Positions 51,215 to 61,379 of a DNA stretch of 64,000 bases are shown here, in pieces (position 1 is the stretch's first letter; the number at the start of each line of letters is the position of its first letter). The stretch comes from Cellulomonas sp. KRMCY2 (GTDB lineage: Bacteria > Actinomycetota > Actinomycetes > Actinomycetales > Cellulomonadaceae). The DNA is taken from positions 372,001-436,000 of the forward strand of contig NZ_JAGF01000001.1 of the NCBI RefSeq assembly GCF_000526515.1, given 5' to 3'. The translations under genes and the position numbers were made by a program. The notes below the pieces were generated by a model. It was not told the origin of the DNA. It was given only the letters and a program-made list of their open reading frames with translations, and did no database searches.

Positions 51215-54200
51215 CGGGACCGCCGCACCGCACCGTTCACGGCGGCGTCGATCCGCGAACCACGACGCACGATGCCGAGCTCGGCCCGCAGCGCGCCGGC
51301 CAGCTGCTCGTCGTCCCGCTCGACCCCGTCCGACCGGATCCAGGTCATCAGGTCGTCGAGCTGGTCGTCGCTGTACGCGCTGATCGGCAGACCCGGTTCG
51401 ACGTCCGGGCGCCCGCCGGGCACCGCCCCGTGCGCTGCCGGCCTCGGCCCGTGGGCCGGCGCCGGGTCCGTCGCGCCGGCGCCCTGGGGGTCCGCCGACG
51501 CTGCGATGCCGACCGCGGCCTGCGCGTCAGTCGCCTCCTGCACGTGCCCACGTACCGACCGCGTCGTCGGGCCGGCCGGGCGGCTCGCCAGGCGTCGCGC
51601 GCACGCGGCCAGCACGGCCTCGTGGATGGCGTCGGCCTCGGCCTGCGGGTCGAGGAAGACCGCCGCCGACCAGACCTGCACGACCGTCCAGCCGAGCCGC
51701 TCGAGCCGCTCGGCCGCCTGCCGGTCGCGCACCCGCACGCTGGGCTCACCCACGTACGCCTCGTCATCGGTCAGCACCGCGACGAGCATCTCGTCCGGCA
51801 GGTCGGGGTGGCCCGCCACGAGCGGGATGCGCGCCCCGCCACGCACACCGTGGTCCAGGTCGACGACGAGCCCGCGACGCCAGAGCCGCTCGGCGAGGTC
51901 CAGGACCAGCCGGTCGGGCTCGGGCCCCGCAGCGGTGGGCGCCGTCCGGTCGACGCCGTCGGCCACGTCGGAGTGCTCGGCGACGAGCTCGACCAGGTCG
52001 GCGAGCAGGCGTGCGCCGGGCGCCCGCAGCCGGTCGGGGTCGAGGTCCTCCGCCGTGAAGCAGCTGACGACGGTGAGCCGGTGCCGCGTCGCACCGAGGG
52101 TCTCGAGCAGCCGACCCTGGCCACCCGGCTCGCTCAGCGCACCGAAGCGGTGCAGCACCCGCCCGTGCGGCGTCCGGCCGAAGCCGATCGAGAAGATCAC
52201 GGCCTCCCGGCTCAGGCCCTGCGTCGCGCCGACCTCGACGACGACGAAGGGTTCGGCCTGGTCCGGACGGAAGAAGCGCTCGAGAGCCGAGTTGTCGCGC
52301 ACCTCCGCCATCACGGCCTCACGCACCCGCTCGGCGTGCACGGGCGACGCGGTGACCACGGCGAGGCTCTCGTCCGGGCGGGTGAGTGCATGGTCCACGA
52401 CGAGGCCGACGACGTGCTCGACCTCCGCGCGGGTGCCTTCGACCGCACCGTTGGCCGCCGGCATCCCGCTGCCGTCCACGACGTCGAGCCGCAGCAGAGC
52501 CGTGGTCGCCGGAAGGGGGGTCGCGGTCAGCCGGCCCGCATAGCCGTGGTCGGCGAGGAACGTCGTCAGGTGCGGGTCGCGACGCGAGGTGTCGGCATGC
52601 AGCACGACGGACGGCAGGACCTGGGCCAACCGGACCAGTGCCGTACCGGAGGTGCACCGGGTGTCACCGATGACGACGACCTGCCGGCCGCGGGCGAGCG
52701 CGCTGACGACGCTCTCGAGCGGCAGGTGCCCGGCCGCGTCGAGGATGACCAGGTCCTCGGTCCGGGTGGCCGGCAGGAGGTACGGCACGAGCATGGGCGA
52801 GGCGACGAGGCACGGCCGCAGGTGCCGGGCGACGTCCGGGTACCGCTCGACGGCCAGCCGCAGGCTCGTGAACCGGTCCTCGACGATCTCGCCGAAGAGG
52901 GCCTGGGTCTGCTCGTCCGCCGCGCGCAGCCGCAGCCGCAGCGCCTCACGCGCCGCGGCCCGGGCCAGCAGCGCGCGGTCCTCGAGGTGTCGCCGGTCGA
53001 GGGCGCGGAACTCGGCGACCAGTCGGGCCAGTGCTGCGCCGTCGTACCCGGCGAGCGCCGGGTCGGCCAGGAGGATCTCTTCGAAGACGGTGCTCCACCA
53101 GGCCAGCTCGAGCTCGGCGCTGACCAGTCCGGCCGAGACGCGGCGCTCGGCAAGGTCCGTGAGCAGGGCGCCCAGCCCGCGCCGGTCGAGGCTCCGGACG
53201 AGGGCCGTGCGCTCGGGCAGGGTGTCGAGTGCTGCCCGGTCGAGTCGGAGTCGACGCAGCCGATCGCCCAGGTCGCTCCAGGTCAGGTCGGCCAGGCGAC
53301 CACCGGCCGGCGTCCCGGCGAGCACCTCGCTCAGCGCGTCGAGGTCCGCGAGCACCTCGCGGTGGTCGACCTCGATCGTCGCCAGGCCGTCCGGGATCCG
53401 CGGCCATCCACCGGCCGGGCAGTGCGCCTGCCAGACCTCGCGCTGGGCCTGGACGTGCACGAGCGCGGCGTGCAGGTCGGCGACCGGCCGGCCCGGCCGC
53501 ACGAGGTCCTTGGCCTGCTTGCGCAGCCGTCGGCGCAGGGTCGCGCTCATCTCGATGCCGTGCTCCGCGCGCCACTCGCGCGGCGCGGTCGCGGCGACCA
53601 TGTCCGATGCCGACCGTTCGAAGACGATCGGCTGGAACACGTCGAGGGCGCTGCGCACGCCGGCGAGCATCTCGAGCTGCTCCGCCCACTGCGCCGGGGT
53701 GGTGGCTCGGGTCAGGCCGGTCGCGTCGGCGACCTGGGCGACCTGGTCGGCCAGGCGAGGGAGCGCGTCGTCCAGCAGGTGCTCGAGGCGGCGCACTGCT
53801 GCGCGGGCACGGTCGGCGGTCTGCAGGTCCGCCCCGTACCAGGGGGTCGCTCGTGCGCTGTCCGAGAACGCGCCGAGCCCGGCGGCCCGGACCAGGTCGT
53901 TGGCCGCCTGCGCACGCCGCTCGGCGTTCAGCGACTCGGCGACCGGCGCGGTCAGGCGCACGGTCGTCTGCGGGGTGGGTCGTCCGGCGGTCAGTCGGGC
54001 GAGGGCCTGGAGCGCGTCGTAGGCCGAGGCGCCCCACGGCTCGCGCGTCGTGTGCAGCGCGTCGATGTAGCCCTTGAGGCGGCGTCGCCGGACCAGGAGC
54101 TCGCTCTGGACGACCTCGACCTTCGCGGCGTCGACGACCACCGGCTCGACGGTCATCGCACCGAGCAGCCGCCGACCGGCCCGGGCGCGCCAGCCGGAGT

Positions 54201-55419
54201 CCGGGGCGATGTCCAGGACCAGCTCGTCGAGGCCGAGAGCCGCGAGCCGGGCGGTCAGCGCGGTCGCCGCGCGGCGGTGCCCGGCGACGTACAGGACGGT
54301 GCGGCCGCACGCGGCGGCGTCGGCCACCATGGCGGCGAGGGTCGCCGACACGTCGGAGCCCGACGGCGCGTCGACGAGCAGGTGGTGGCCCGCAGCCACC
54401 GCGTCCAGCACATGGGTCTGCGCCGCGTCGAGGTCACCGATGCCACGCTCCTGGTCGAGCGGACGGTCACCCCGCAGCATCGGCGGTAACGGATGGGCGA
54501 GCGCGTCGATCGACCGCTGGTCGCCGGCCAGGGCGGTCAGCACCTCGTGCCGGTGCAGCGTCGGGCCCTGGGCGTCGAGGTCGTCGACGAGGGTCTGCTC
54601 GGGGTGCACGAAGTTCCCGACCAGCAGGCGCTCGTCGAGGCTGAAGCCGGTGAGCACCGCTGCGCCGAGGGCACGGAGGCGCTCGAGCGCCGGCTGCGGG
54701 TCGAAGCCGGAGGCCGTGAAGGCGCCACGGGCCAGGGCCGTCGGGTCGAGCAGCGCGCCGCGGCTGCGCAGCGCCGTGGCGAGCAGCGGGTTGATCTCCA
54801 GGGACGGTTCGAGAGTCAGGTCGTAGTCGCTCTCGCCCCGACCCCGTGGCGTGATCGCGACCGGCCGGAGCAGGACGGGGGCGTGCACGGTGCGCGCTGC
54901 CGTCGGCCGGTCGGCGGCATCGGGTGCCGGCGCGGCCGTCCGCCGTGGCACCGCGGCATCCGCGAGCGCGCCGACCCCTGCCACGTCGACGACCGGGTCG
55001 CCGGCCGCCTGCTCGGTCCAGGTCGCCACGCCGATGGCCAGGAACGCCGAGACGAGACCGTACCGCTGCGCGTGGTCGTCCGCGGCTGCACCGACGGATC
55101 GCGCTCGGCGCTTGGCGGCCGACAGCGCCGAGCCCTCGCGGACCAGGTTCGACAGCCGGGTGGGACGCCCGGCGAAGAGCTGGGCGATGCCGGACGGGTG
55201 CGCCGCCGAGAGGTCGAGCTGGGCATCGCCGAGGCGGTCGACGTCGGCGAGCGCCGAGTCCCCTGCACGGGCCACCAGGGCCGCGCGCCACTCGTCGCGG
55301 GCGTGGTCGAGGAGCTGGGCGGCGGTCGGGCGAGGGACCGCGACGGGGGCGGTGCCCTCCGACGTGGGGGCATCCGTGCCATCGGGTCCCGGTCCCTGGA
55401 TGCGGGCGGGAGCAGTCAC
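51211..55419 (-). CDS. Giant degenerate SF1 helicase / restriction-endonuclease-like protein
   Basis: 1402 residues. The overall order is that of DUF4011-type SF1 helicases with a C-terminal Vsr/REase domain. Key motifs look eroded. The Walker A place reads LLVDAPSGSDVSAT (about 347-360) without the GK[ST] lysine. The Walker B place reads DLVILDAAGHLPLESVV. Motif V/VI place reads VEVGATQGLSREAVIFSIGFGR. The last part (GARIPLVAGHPDLPDEMLVAVLTDDEAY...RLERLGWTVVQVWSAAVFLDP) resembles the MTES_1575 nuclease fold but lacks the usual D...ExD. A non-catalytic scaffold or nucleotide-free DNA-binding protein is inferred. TAGCGT lies six bases before GTG 55419. Confidence 0.75.
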   Translation of the reverse strand: MTAPARIQGPGPDGTDAPTSEGTAPVAVPRPTAAQLLDHARDEWRAALVARAGDSALADVDRLGDAQLDLSAAHPSGIAQLFAGRPTRLSNLVREGSALSAAKRRARSVGAAADDHAQRYGLVSAFLAIGVATWTEQAAGDPVVDVAGVGALADAAVPRRTAAPAPDAADRPTAARTVHAPVLLRPVAITPRGRGESDYDLTLEPSLEINPLLATALRSRGALLDPTALARGAFTASGFDPQPALERLRALGAAVLTGFSLDERLLVGNFVHPEQTLVDDLDAQGPTLHRHEVLTALAGDQRSIDALAHPLPPMLRGDRPLDQERGIGDLDAAQTHVLDAVAAGHHLLVDAPSGSDVSATLAAMVADAAACGRTVLYVAGHRRAATALTARLAALGLDELVLDIAPDSGWRARAGRRLLGAMTVEPVVVDAAKVEVVQSELLVRRRRLKGYIDALHTTREPWGASAYDALQALARLTAGRPTPQTTVRLTAPVAESLNAERRAQAANDLVRAAGLGAFSDSARATPWYGADLQTADRARAAVRRLEHLLDDALPRLADQVAQVADATGLTRATTPAQWAEQLEMLAGVRSALDVFQPIVFERSASDMVAATAPREWRAEHGIEMSATLRRRLRKQAKDLVRPGRPVADLHAALVHVQAQREVWQAHCPAGGWPRIPDGLATIEVDHREVLADLDALSEVLAGTPAGGRLADLTWSDLGDRLRRLRLDRAALDTLPERTALVRSLDRRGLGALLTDLAERRVSAGLVSAELELAWWSTVFEEILLADPALAGYDGAALARLVAEFRALDRRHLEDRALLARAAAREALRLRLRAADEQTQALFGEIVEDRFTSLRLAVERYPDVARHLRPCLVASPMLVPYLLPATRTEDLVILDAAGHLPLESVVSALARGRQVVVIGDTRCTSGTALVRLAQVLPSVVLHADTSRRDPHLTTFLADHGYAGRLTATPLPATTALLRLDVVDGSGMPAANGAVEGTRAEVEHVVGLVVDHALTRPDESLAVVTASPVHAERVREAVMAEVRDNSALERFFRPDQAEPFVVVEVGATQGLSREAVIFSIGFGRTPHGRVLHRFGALSEPGGQGRLLETLGATRHRLTVVSCFTAEDLDPDRLRAPGARLLADLVELVAEHSDVADGVDRTAPTAAGPEPDRLVLDLAERLWRRGLVVDLDHGVRGGARIPLVAGHPDLPDEMLVAVLTDDEAYVGEPSVRVRDRQAAERLERLGWTVVQVWSAAVFLDPQAEADAIHEAVLAACARRLASRPAGPTTRSVRGHVQEATDAQAAVGIAASADPQGAGATDPAPAHGPRPAAHGAVPGGRPDVEPGLPISAYSDDQLDDLMTWIRSDGVERDDEQLAGALRAELGIVRRGSRIDAAVNGAVRRSR

Positions 55420-55500
55420 CCTTGCACGCTAACCGGGTACGGCGGCTGGGCACGGCCGCCGCGCCGGACCCGGGCGAACACCACCCACCCGGGCCACCGG

Positions 55501-55640
55501 CGCCGCTCGTGCGTGAACCGCGCCGCTCGTGCGTGAACCGCGCCGCTCGTGCGTGAACCGTGCCGCTCGTGCGTGAACCGTGCCGGACATGCGCGAGTCG
55601 GCCCGGACGTGCGCGATCCGGCCCGGACATGCGTCAGCCG
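55501..55640. repeat. Seven 20-bp direct repeats
   Basis: The unit CGCCGCTCGTGCGTGAACCG occurs three times exactly at 55501-55560; a fourth differs at one base, and three more (to 55640) keep the phase but drift to forms such as GCCCGGACATGCGTCAGCCG. There are no spacers, so it is not a CRISPR array. It lies about 80 bases upstream of the start of the helicase-like gene and could be an operator or iteron-like array. Confidence 0.8.
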
Positions 55641-55978
55641 GCCCTGCCGCGTGGGTGACATCCTCCGACGCAGCATCAGATCGATGCGATCCAGCGCGTC
55701 GGGCCACTGCGGGGGCCGGCCGACCGGACAGGGAACTGACCGGGCATAGAACAGTGCGCACCGCGCAGGGGGCAGGCGATGCGCACTGTCAGGGCAAGTG
55801 TGCATCGCGGAGGGCCCTACGGTCAAACCCCCTCAGGACACCAGATGTTAACGAAAACATCACGATCATCCCGGGCCCGAGAGGTCGCTGTGGGGGCCCT
55901 GCCCAGCTGGGGTCAGGGTGCCTCCCGGGTGGTGTCGGTCGTCCGGGTCCGACGAGCGAAACGACCACCCGACGCCCG
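55641..55978. other. Gene-free stretch upstream of the repeat array
   Basis: About 340 bases between the 20-bp repeats and the end of the mannanase gene. Composition is less GC-biased in part (near 55845-55870: GTTAACGAAAACATCACG). No gene, tRNA or clear hairpin is seen apart from the terminator at 55979. Confidence 0.5.
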
Positions 55979-56001
55979 CCGCCGTCAGATGCCGACGGCG
56001 G
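55979..56001 (-). terminator. Hairpin terminator after mannanase
   Basis: An 8-bp stem (CCGCCGTC/GACGGCGG) with a 7-base loop, 11 bases after the TGA at 56012 that ends the restored mannanase frame. Its place supports 56012, rather than 56170, as the ancestral end of the gene. Confidence 0.55.
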
Positions 56002-56011
56002 GCACGGGTCG

Positions 56012-59000
56012 TCAGCGCACCTCGACGTCGTCGAGCACGTGCTCGCCCTCGTTGAGGTAGAGGTTGATGCCACGGACGTCCGCCAGGCCGGCCGTGCAGT
56101 CGGCGCTGAGGGTCGCCAGGTCGAGGACCACGGCGTTCTCATCGACCCTGGGCTGGTCGATCCAGCCCGTCAGGGGCGACTCGCACCACGTCCAGCTGCC
56201 GCCGACCTGGGGGCCGCCTTGGTATCGATCCCCGTGGTCGCCACGAGGTCGAACCGCAGCTCGGACCTTCCCGTCAGGTCGAGGGAGCCGGGGTAGACCG
56301 TGACCCAGGTGCCGTCCGTGCCCGCCGTGACCGCCAGCGCGCCGTCGACGCCGGTGACCGCACCGTTGCCGGCCGACCAGCCCTGGGTCCCGTCACCGAA
56401 GTCGTACAGGACCAGCGGCTCGAGCGGCTCGGGCAGGGCGTCGTACCGGTAGAGGTACCCGGCCATGTCCTGCCGCGCCACCGGCTTCAGCGCGCCGAAG
56501 AGCGTGCTCGACGTCGGGCTGATGACGCCCGTCTCGACCGCCCACGCGATCGCGTCGCGCGTCGGCCCCTGCCGCGGGATGTCCCGGAAGGCGACGGTGC
56601 CCGCGGGCGCCGGGGAGCCGGCCAGCCGGTGCAGCAGCACCGCCGCCGACGTCCGGTCGAGCGGGGCGCGCGGCAAGAAGAGCTGGAGCCTGGGGGCGAA
56701 CGGGATCCGCAGGGTGTCCATGAGACGCGCCTCGACGATCCACTCGATCTCGGCGTAGAGCGCGTTGCTGCGTGGCACGTCGAGGAAGCGCGAGGCCGTC
56801 CCGGGCGTGTGGTCGGCGTCCGCGTACCGGTAGATCAGGGACGCGACGTCCGGCCTCTTGACGACCTTCGCCGGGCCGAACGTGCCGTCGCCGGCATCGA
56901 CGAGGCCCTGCTCGTACAGCCAGACGATCTCCGTGTAGTACGGGTGGTCCCGCGGCACGTCGGAGAAGACCGGCGGTGGCGGCTCACCCGTCGCCCGGAT
57001 GGCGTCGACGACGATCGATCCGGAGGTCGCCACCGCGTCGGGCACGGAGTTGATGTAGACGTTGAACTGGGACAGGTTCGCCAGGTCCTCCTCGGTGATC
57101 TTCCGGCCGGCGTTGCCGGTGTCCCACGGGGCGGGCGCCCAGTCCGCCCACGGGATGGAGATCTCGTAGGGCTCGTCGCCCGCGAGCGACGGGTAGGCCT
57201 CGTAGGAGACCCCACCGGCCTGCAGCTGGAGCACCAGCGTGTTGCTGCTGGCGTCCGGGTCGACCCACAGGGACAGCGCACCGAAGCCCGACCAGTCGCC
57301 GCTGATCTGCTTGCCGACCCCGGTGTACTGCTGCGCGGTGAAGTCGTAGTCGACCCGCATCGCCTTGGCGCCCTCGGGGGCCGACGCGGTCTCGAGAGTG
57401 ATCGTGTTGGTGTTGTACTGGACGTACTCCGAGCGCAGCGCGGTGTCGTCCCCGTAGCCCTCGAAGTCGTCGACCACGCCGGGACCGAACGTGGGCTTGG
57501 GCCCCAGAACCACCGACGCGTCGTCGGTCAGGGTCTCGACCCCGCCCTCGACGACGTGGACGGTGACCGCGACGGTGCTGTTGTCGAGGTCCTCGGCCGC
57601 GACGGCCCACTCGCCGCTCCACCAGAAGCCGTCGTCCTCGAGGCCCAGCTCGATCTCGGTCGGGTCCTCGCCGACGGTCAGGAACACCCGGTCGGGGTCG
57701 GCACCGGTGACCCGCGCCCGAACGGTGGTCGGCGAGCTCGCCACGCGCGAGCCGTCCGGCGGGGAGACCAGGTGCACGAGCGGCGCGGGCTCGGCCGCCG
57801 TGAGACCGGTCCGGTCGAAGACCCCGGTGAGGTCGTCGGAGAAGTAGGAGACCGGGTCGGCCTCGTAGGCCTGGAAGTCGGGTAGCAGCTCGTGCTCCGC
57901 GAGGTCGGCCGTCGCCGGGTAGGGCACGAAGTACTGCTCGGGTCCGAAGTTGGCCCAGGTCGCCATGTAGGCGCTGCGGCTGGCCCTCGGGTCTGCCTTG
58001 ATGGCGTCGAGCACGTCGGTGTACCAGGTGGGGTTCGGGTTCTCACCGTTGGGCTTCAGGGCCCCGGTGCCCACGCCGTACTCGGTGAAGGCGGAGATCT
58101 TGCCGCGCTCGTCGGCCAGGTCCGCGATCATGCCGAGGTCCGTGACGATGCCGTTGAGCCAGGCCGCGCCGGCGTTGCCGTCGTCGTAGCTGTCGTAGCC
58201 CAGGACGTCGATGAACTCGTCGCCCGGGTAGGTGCGCAGGTACGTGTCGGCGTTCCCGCCGAACCCACCGCCCGGCGAGAAGGCGTAGAGGAAGTTGTCG
58301 ACGCCCTTGACGTCACGCAGGTACTCGACGGTGAACCGGTACAGCTCCTGGTACTCGCCCGGAGACCCGTAGGCGGCACCCCACCAGAACCAGGACCCGG
58401 CGTTCTCGTGCCAGGGCCGGAAGATCACCGGGATCGGGTCACCGTTCGCGTCCTCGACGGAGTCCGCGAGCAGCGCGATGTCGTCGAGGTAGGCCCGGAG
58501 CTCGTCGTTCTTGTCGCCGCCGGGCAGGACCGCACGCAGGGTGTCACCGGTGGTGTCGTAGAAGCTCCCACCGGTGACGAAGTTCTCCATGTGCGCGCTG
58601 ATCGTGTTGATCCCGCCGATCGCGTCCGCCTTCTCGATGTAGTCGGCGAGGACGGCGATGTTCTGCGCGCGGGTGTTCTCCGCGACACCGGGGCGCTCGC
58701 GGCCCTCGATGATCAGCGTGTCCCAGCCGAAGACCGCCGGGAAGTCGCCGACGCCGTTGTTCACGTCGGACTGCGTGCCGTCCGCGGCGCCGATGCTCAC
58801 CCCGTAGGACGTGGTGTGCTGGTGACCGAAGAGGATCCCCTCGCCGCGCACGTCGCGCAGGTACGAGAAGAGGGAGAGCGTGCTGGCCGAGGCCTGGGGA
58901 TCCACGATCTGGAGGGTCTCGGCGGCTGCGATCGGGGTGTCGGCGGGAGCCGCCGGGTCGTCCGCCGGTGCGGCGACGGTCGGCAGCCCGGTGAGGCTGC

Positions 59001-59079
59001 TGACGGTGACCACGCCCAGCGATGCGGTCAGTGCGCGCAGGGCGTTCGTGCGGCCCCGAGCCATGGTCCGGTTCTTCAT
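56012..59079 (-). CDS. Secreted GH26 beta-mannanase with CBM and SLH-like repeats; apparent 3' frameshift
   Basis: As it stands the frame from 59079 stops at 56170 (969 residues). Domains: signal peptide 1-37; GH26 barrel about 55-420 with acid/base Glu225 (RPWHENAGSWFWWG) and nucleophile Glu333 (AFTEYGVG); Ig-like 435-525; carbohydrate-binding beta-sandwich 533-695; three SLH-like repeats 703-880 (FSDVPRDHPYYTEIVWLYEQGLVDAGDGTFGP); a final sugar-binding-like part from about 890. At the five-C tract 56209-56213 one missing base moves translation out of frame. The next frame continues QVGGSWTWCESPLTGWIDQP to ADVRGINLYLNEGEHVLDDVEVR and stops at 56012 (about 1022 residues restored). Cellulomonas fimi Man26A has a similar SLH-bearing plan. 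It degrades mannan at the cell surface. Confidence 0.88.
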
Positions 59080-59269
59080 CGAACCTCCTGGATGAAGCCA
59101 CCTCGATGCCGGACTGAGGCGGCAGGTGATGACTTACGCACGCTAGCGAACAAAGGTGTCCCGTGACTACCCGTCCGGGGAACATCTCGTGGACTCCGTC
59201 GGGATCGGTCCCTCCGGAGCATCCGGTGCTGGGCCATGATGCGATGGACGATCCGAAGGAGGCCTCGGC

Positions 59270-60178
59270 ATGACTGTCCGTTCAGCGCCGCACGGCAGCC
59301 GGGAGGACCGGCTGCTCTTCCGGTTCATGCTGCTGTCCCTGGCGGCGGCCCTCGTGACGATCGCCCTCAAGGTCGGCGCCGCCGTCGTCACCGGATCGGT
59401 CGGCTTCCTCTCCGACGCCATGGAGTCCGGCGTCAACCTCGTGGCGGCGGTCGTGGCCCTGTTCGCGCTGCGCGTGGCCGCGCGGCCACCCGACGCGTCC
59501 CACCACTTCGGCCATGGCAAGGCCGAGTACCTCTCCGCCCTGGTGGAGGGCGCGATGATCTTCGTCGCCGCGACCGCGATCGTGTGGACCGCTGTCGAGC
59601 GGCTCCTCGCGCCCGCACCGCTCGACCAGCCCGGGATCGGCCTGGCCCTGTCCACCGGCGCCGCCCTCGTCAACCTCGCCGTCGGCCTGACCCTGCAACG
59701 GGTCGGCAGGGCACATCGCTCGCCCACGCTCGTCGCCGACGGTCGGCACCTGATGACGGACGTGTGGACCTCGGCCGGCGTGCTGATCGGTATCGCCCTC
59801 GTCGCGCTCACCGGGTGGCAGCCGCTCGACCCGCTGGTGGCTCTGGCGATCGGCGTGAACATCCTCTGGACGGGCCTCCGCCTGCTGCGCGGATCGGTCA
59901 GCAGCTTGCTCAGCGCCGCCTTGCCCGAGCCGGAGCGTGCGCAGGTCGAGGCGGTCCTGGACCGGTACCGCACCGAGCAGCACGTGACGTTCGCGCCCCT
60001 GCGCACCGCGGAGTCAGGCCGCCAGCGCCACGTGTACGTCGTCGTCACGGTGCCCCCTGAATGGACCGTCACGACCGCGCACGACCTCGCGAACCGGCTC
60101 GAGGCCGACGTCGACGCCGTCCTGCCGGGGACCGAGACCTTCGTCCACATCGAACCGGGGGGCGCGGCGGCGCAGTAG
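59270..60178 (+). CDS. Cation diffusion facilitator (CDF) metal efflux protein
   Basis: 302 residues, six membrane helices. [23 protein letters not shown] and DASHHFGHGKAEYLSALVEGAMI carry the HxxxD-type metal sites of helices II and V (with ADGRHLMTDVWTSAGVLIG), followed by a cytoplasmic ferredoxin-like domain (about 205-300, including VYVVVTVPPEWTV and ETFVHIEPGG). It exports Zn, Co or similar ions. ATG 59270 follows AAGGAGG by seven bases. It is divergent from the mannanase over 190 bases in which no operator is evident. Confidence 0.93.
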   Translation: MTVRSAPHGSREDRLLFRFMLLSLAAALVTIALKVGAAVVTGSVGFLSDAMESGVNLVAAVVALFALRVAARPPDASHHFGHGKAEYLSALVEGAMIFVAATAIVWTAVERLLAPAPLDQPGIGLALSTGAALVNLAVGLTLQRVGRAHRSPTLVADGRHLMTDVWTSAGVLIGIALVALTGWQPLDPLVALAIGVNILWTGLRLLRGSVSSLLSAALPEPERAQVEAVLDRYRTEQHVTFAPLRTAESGRQRHVYVVVTVPPEWTVTTAHDLANRLEADVDAVLPGTETFVHIEPGGAAAQ

Positions 60179-60322
60179 TGCGGACACCACCGCCGGCACG
60201 CCGGGAGACCCTCGGTACGATCGGCCGACCAGGGCCCGACCATTGCCCGCCCACGGCCGCCCATGCCCGACACTGGCACTGCGTCCTGAACCCGTGCACG
60301 ACCGAGGGAAGGGTCCGACCTG

Positions 60323-60865
60323 ATGAACGCCCGACAGGTACCGCAGCCGAGCCCTTCGAGGATGACCCCGTTCAGCGAGCACCCGATCGTGGTGGGAGTC
60401 GTCCCCCACCAGCCTGAGCTGGTGGCGCTGACCGCAGCGTCCTGGTCCCGGGCCGCCGGCGGGGTCACGCTCTACTTCGCCTACGTCGACGTCACCCGGT
60501 TCACCGCCGAGGAGCTCCCCGACGGCACCGTGCGCCACGCAGAGGTCGACCCCGACTCGGTCGACGACACCTGGGTCGACCGGCAGCAGCAGATCGAGCG
60601 GTCTCTGACCGACGTGCTGGACGGGTCCGGCGTGCCGTGGGAGTTCCGCTACCTGGCCGGCCGCCCCGACCGTGCCCTGACCCACCTGGCCCGCACCGTG
60701 GACGCCGCCGCGATCGTCGTGGGCACCCGGGCGCCCGGCCCCGGCGCCCGGCTGCGCGAGGTCGTCGAGGGTTCGGTCGCGGTCCAGCTGTCCCACCACC
60801 AGCACCGGCCGATCCTGGTCGTCCCGCTCAGCGTCGTGGACTGGAAGACGCCGCTCTGGCGGTGA
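60323..60865 (+). CDS. Universal stress protein (UspA) domain protein
   Basis: 180 residues. VVGVVPHQPELVALTAASWSRAAGGVTLYFAYVDV starts the UspA fold, and AAIVVGTRAPGPGARLREVVEGSVAVQLSHHQHRPILVVP carries the G-x2-G-x9-G(S) ATP-binding signature. A Trp-containing C-terminus (VVDWKTPLWR) is unusual. ATG 60323 (GAAGGG upstream); an internal Met at residue 14 is an alternative. Confidence 0.87.
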   Translation: MNARQVPQPSPSRMTPFSEHPIVVGVVPHQPELVALTAASWSRAAGGVTLYFAYVDVTRFTAEELPDGTVRHAEVDPDSVDDTWVDRQQQIERSLTDVLDGSGVPWEFRYLAGRPDRALTHLARTVDAAAIVVGTRAPGPGARLREVVEGSVAVQLSHHQHRPILVVPLSVVDWKTPLWR

Positions 60866-60886
60866 CCGACGCTGCGTGACCGCCCG

Positions 60887-61342
60887 CTACCCGGCTCGTC
60901 CAGGTGCGGCGTGGCGGTAGACGGTGGTCTCGCGGGCCTGGAAGCCGACCCGCTGGTAGAGCCGGTTGGCCGCTGCCCTCGACGGCCGCGACGTGAGGTC
61001 GACAGTCCGCGCCCCCAGGACCGCCGCCCGCGCCACTGCCGCACGCGTGAGGGCCTCGCCGACGCCGCGGCCGCGGACGGCCTCGTCGACCACGACATCC
61101 TCGATCCAGGCGCGCCGACCGGTCGGGAGGGGGAACACCACCAGGGTCAGGGACCCGACGATCACCCCGTCGACGCGGGCGACGAGCAGGGACGTCGCAT
61201 CCGACTCGATGATCTCCCGCAGGACGGTCGGCGTGACCGCGACGGCCGACCTGGACAGCTGGGGCAGCAACCGCTCCCAGGCGTCGACCAGCCCCTGGTC
61301 GACCGACTCGACGACCTCAACGCCCACACCTTCGGCTGCCAC
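60887..61342 (-). CDS. GNAT family N-acetyltransferase
   Basis: 151 residues. WIEDVVVDEAVRGRGVGEALTRAAVARAAVLGARTVDLTSRPSRAAANRLYQRVGFQARETTVYRH spans the acetyl-CoA motif (RGRGVGEAL) and the C-terminal motif (RLYQRVGF). Substrate unknown. GTG 61342 lies six bases after TACGAT, a leaderless pattern. Convergent with the stress protein gene. Confidence 0.88.
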   Translation of the reverse strand: MAAEGVGVEVVESVDQGLVDAWERLLPQLSRSAVAVTPTVLREIIESDATSLLVARVDGVIVGSLTLVVFPLPTGRRAWIEDVVVDEAVRGRGVGEALTRAAVARAAVLGARTVDLTSRPSRAAANRLYQRVGFQARETTVYRHAAPGRAG

Positions 61343-61379
61343 CTGGGGATCGTAGCGTCGCGCTGCTCGCCTCGGCCCG

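Noticed and set aside
51151-54489. Very long plus-strand open frame of 1112 codons
   Set aside because: It is a shadow of the helicase-like gene: low-complexity Arg/Gly/Val translation, no motif and no start signal.
55501-55640. CRISPR array
   Set aside because: The units abut directly with no spacers, and no cas gene is near.
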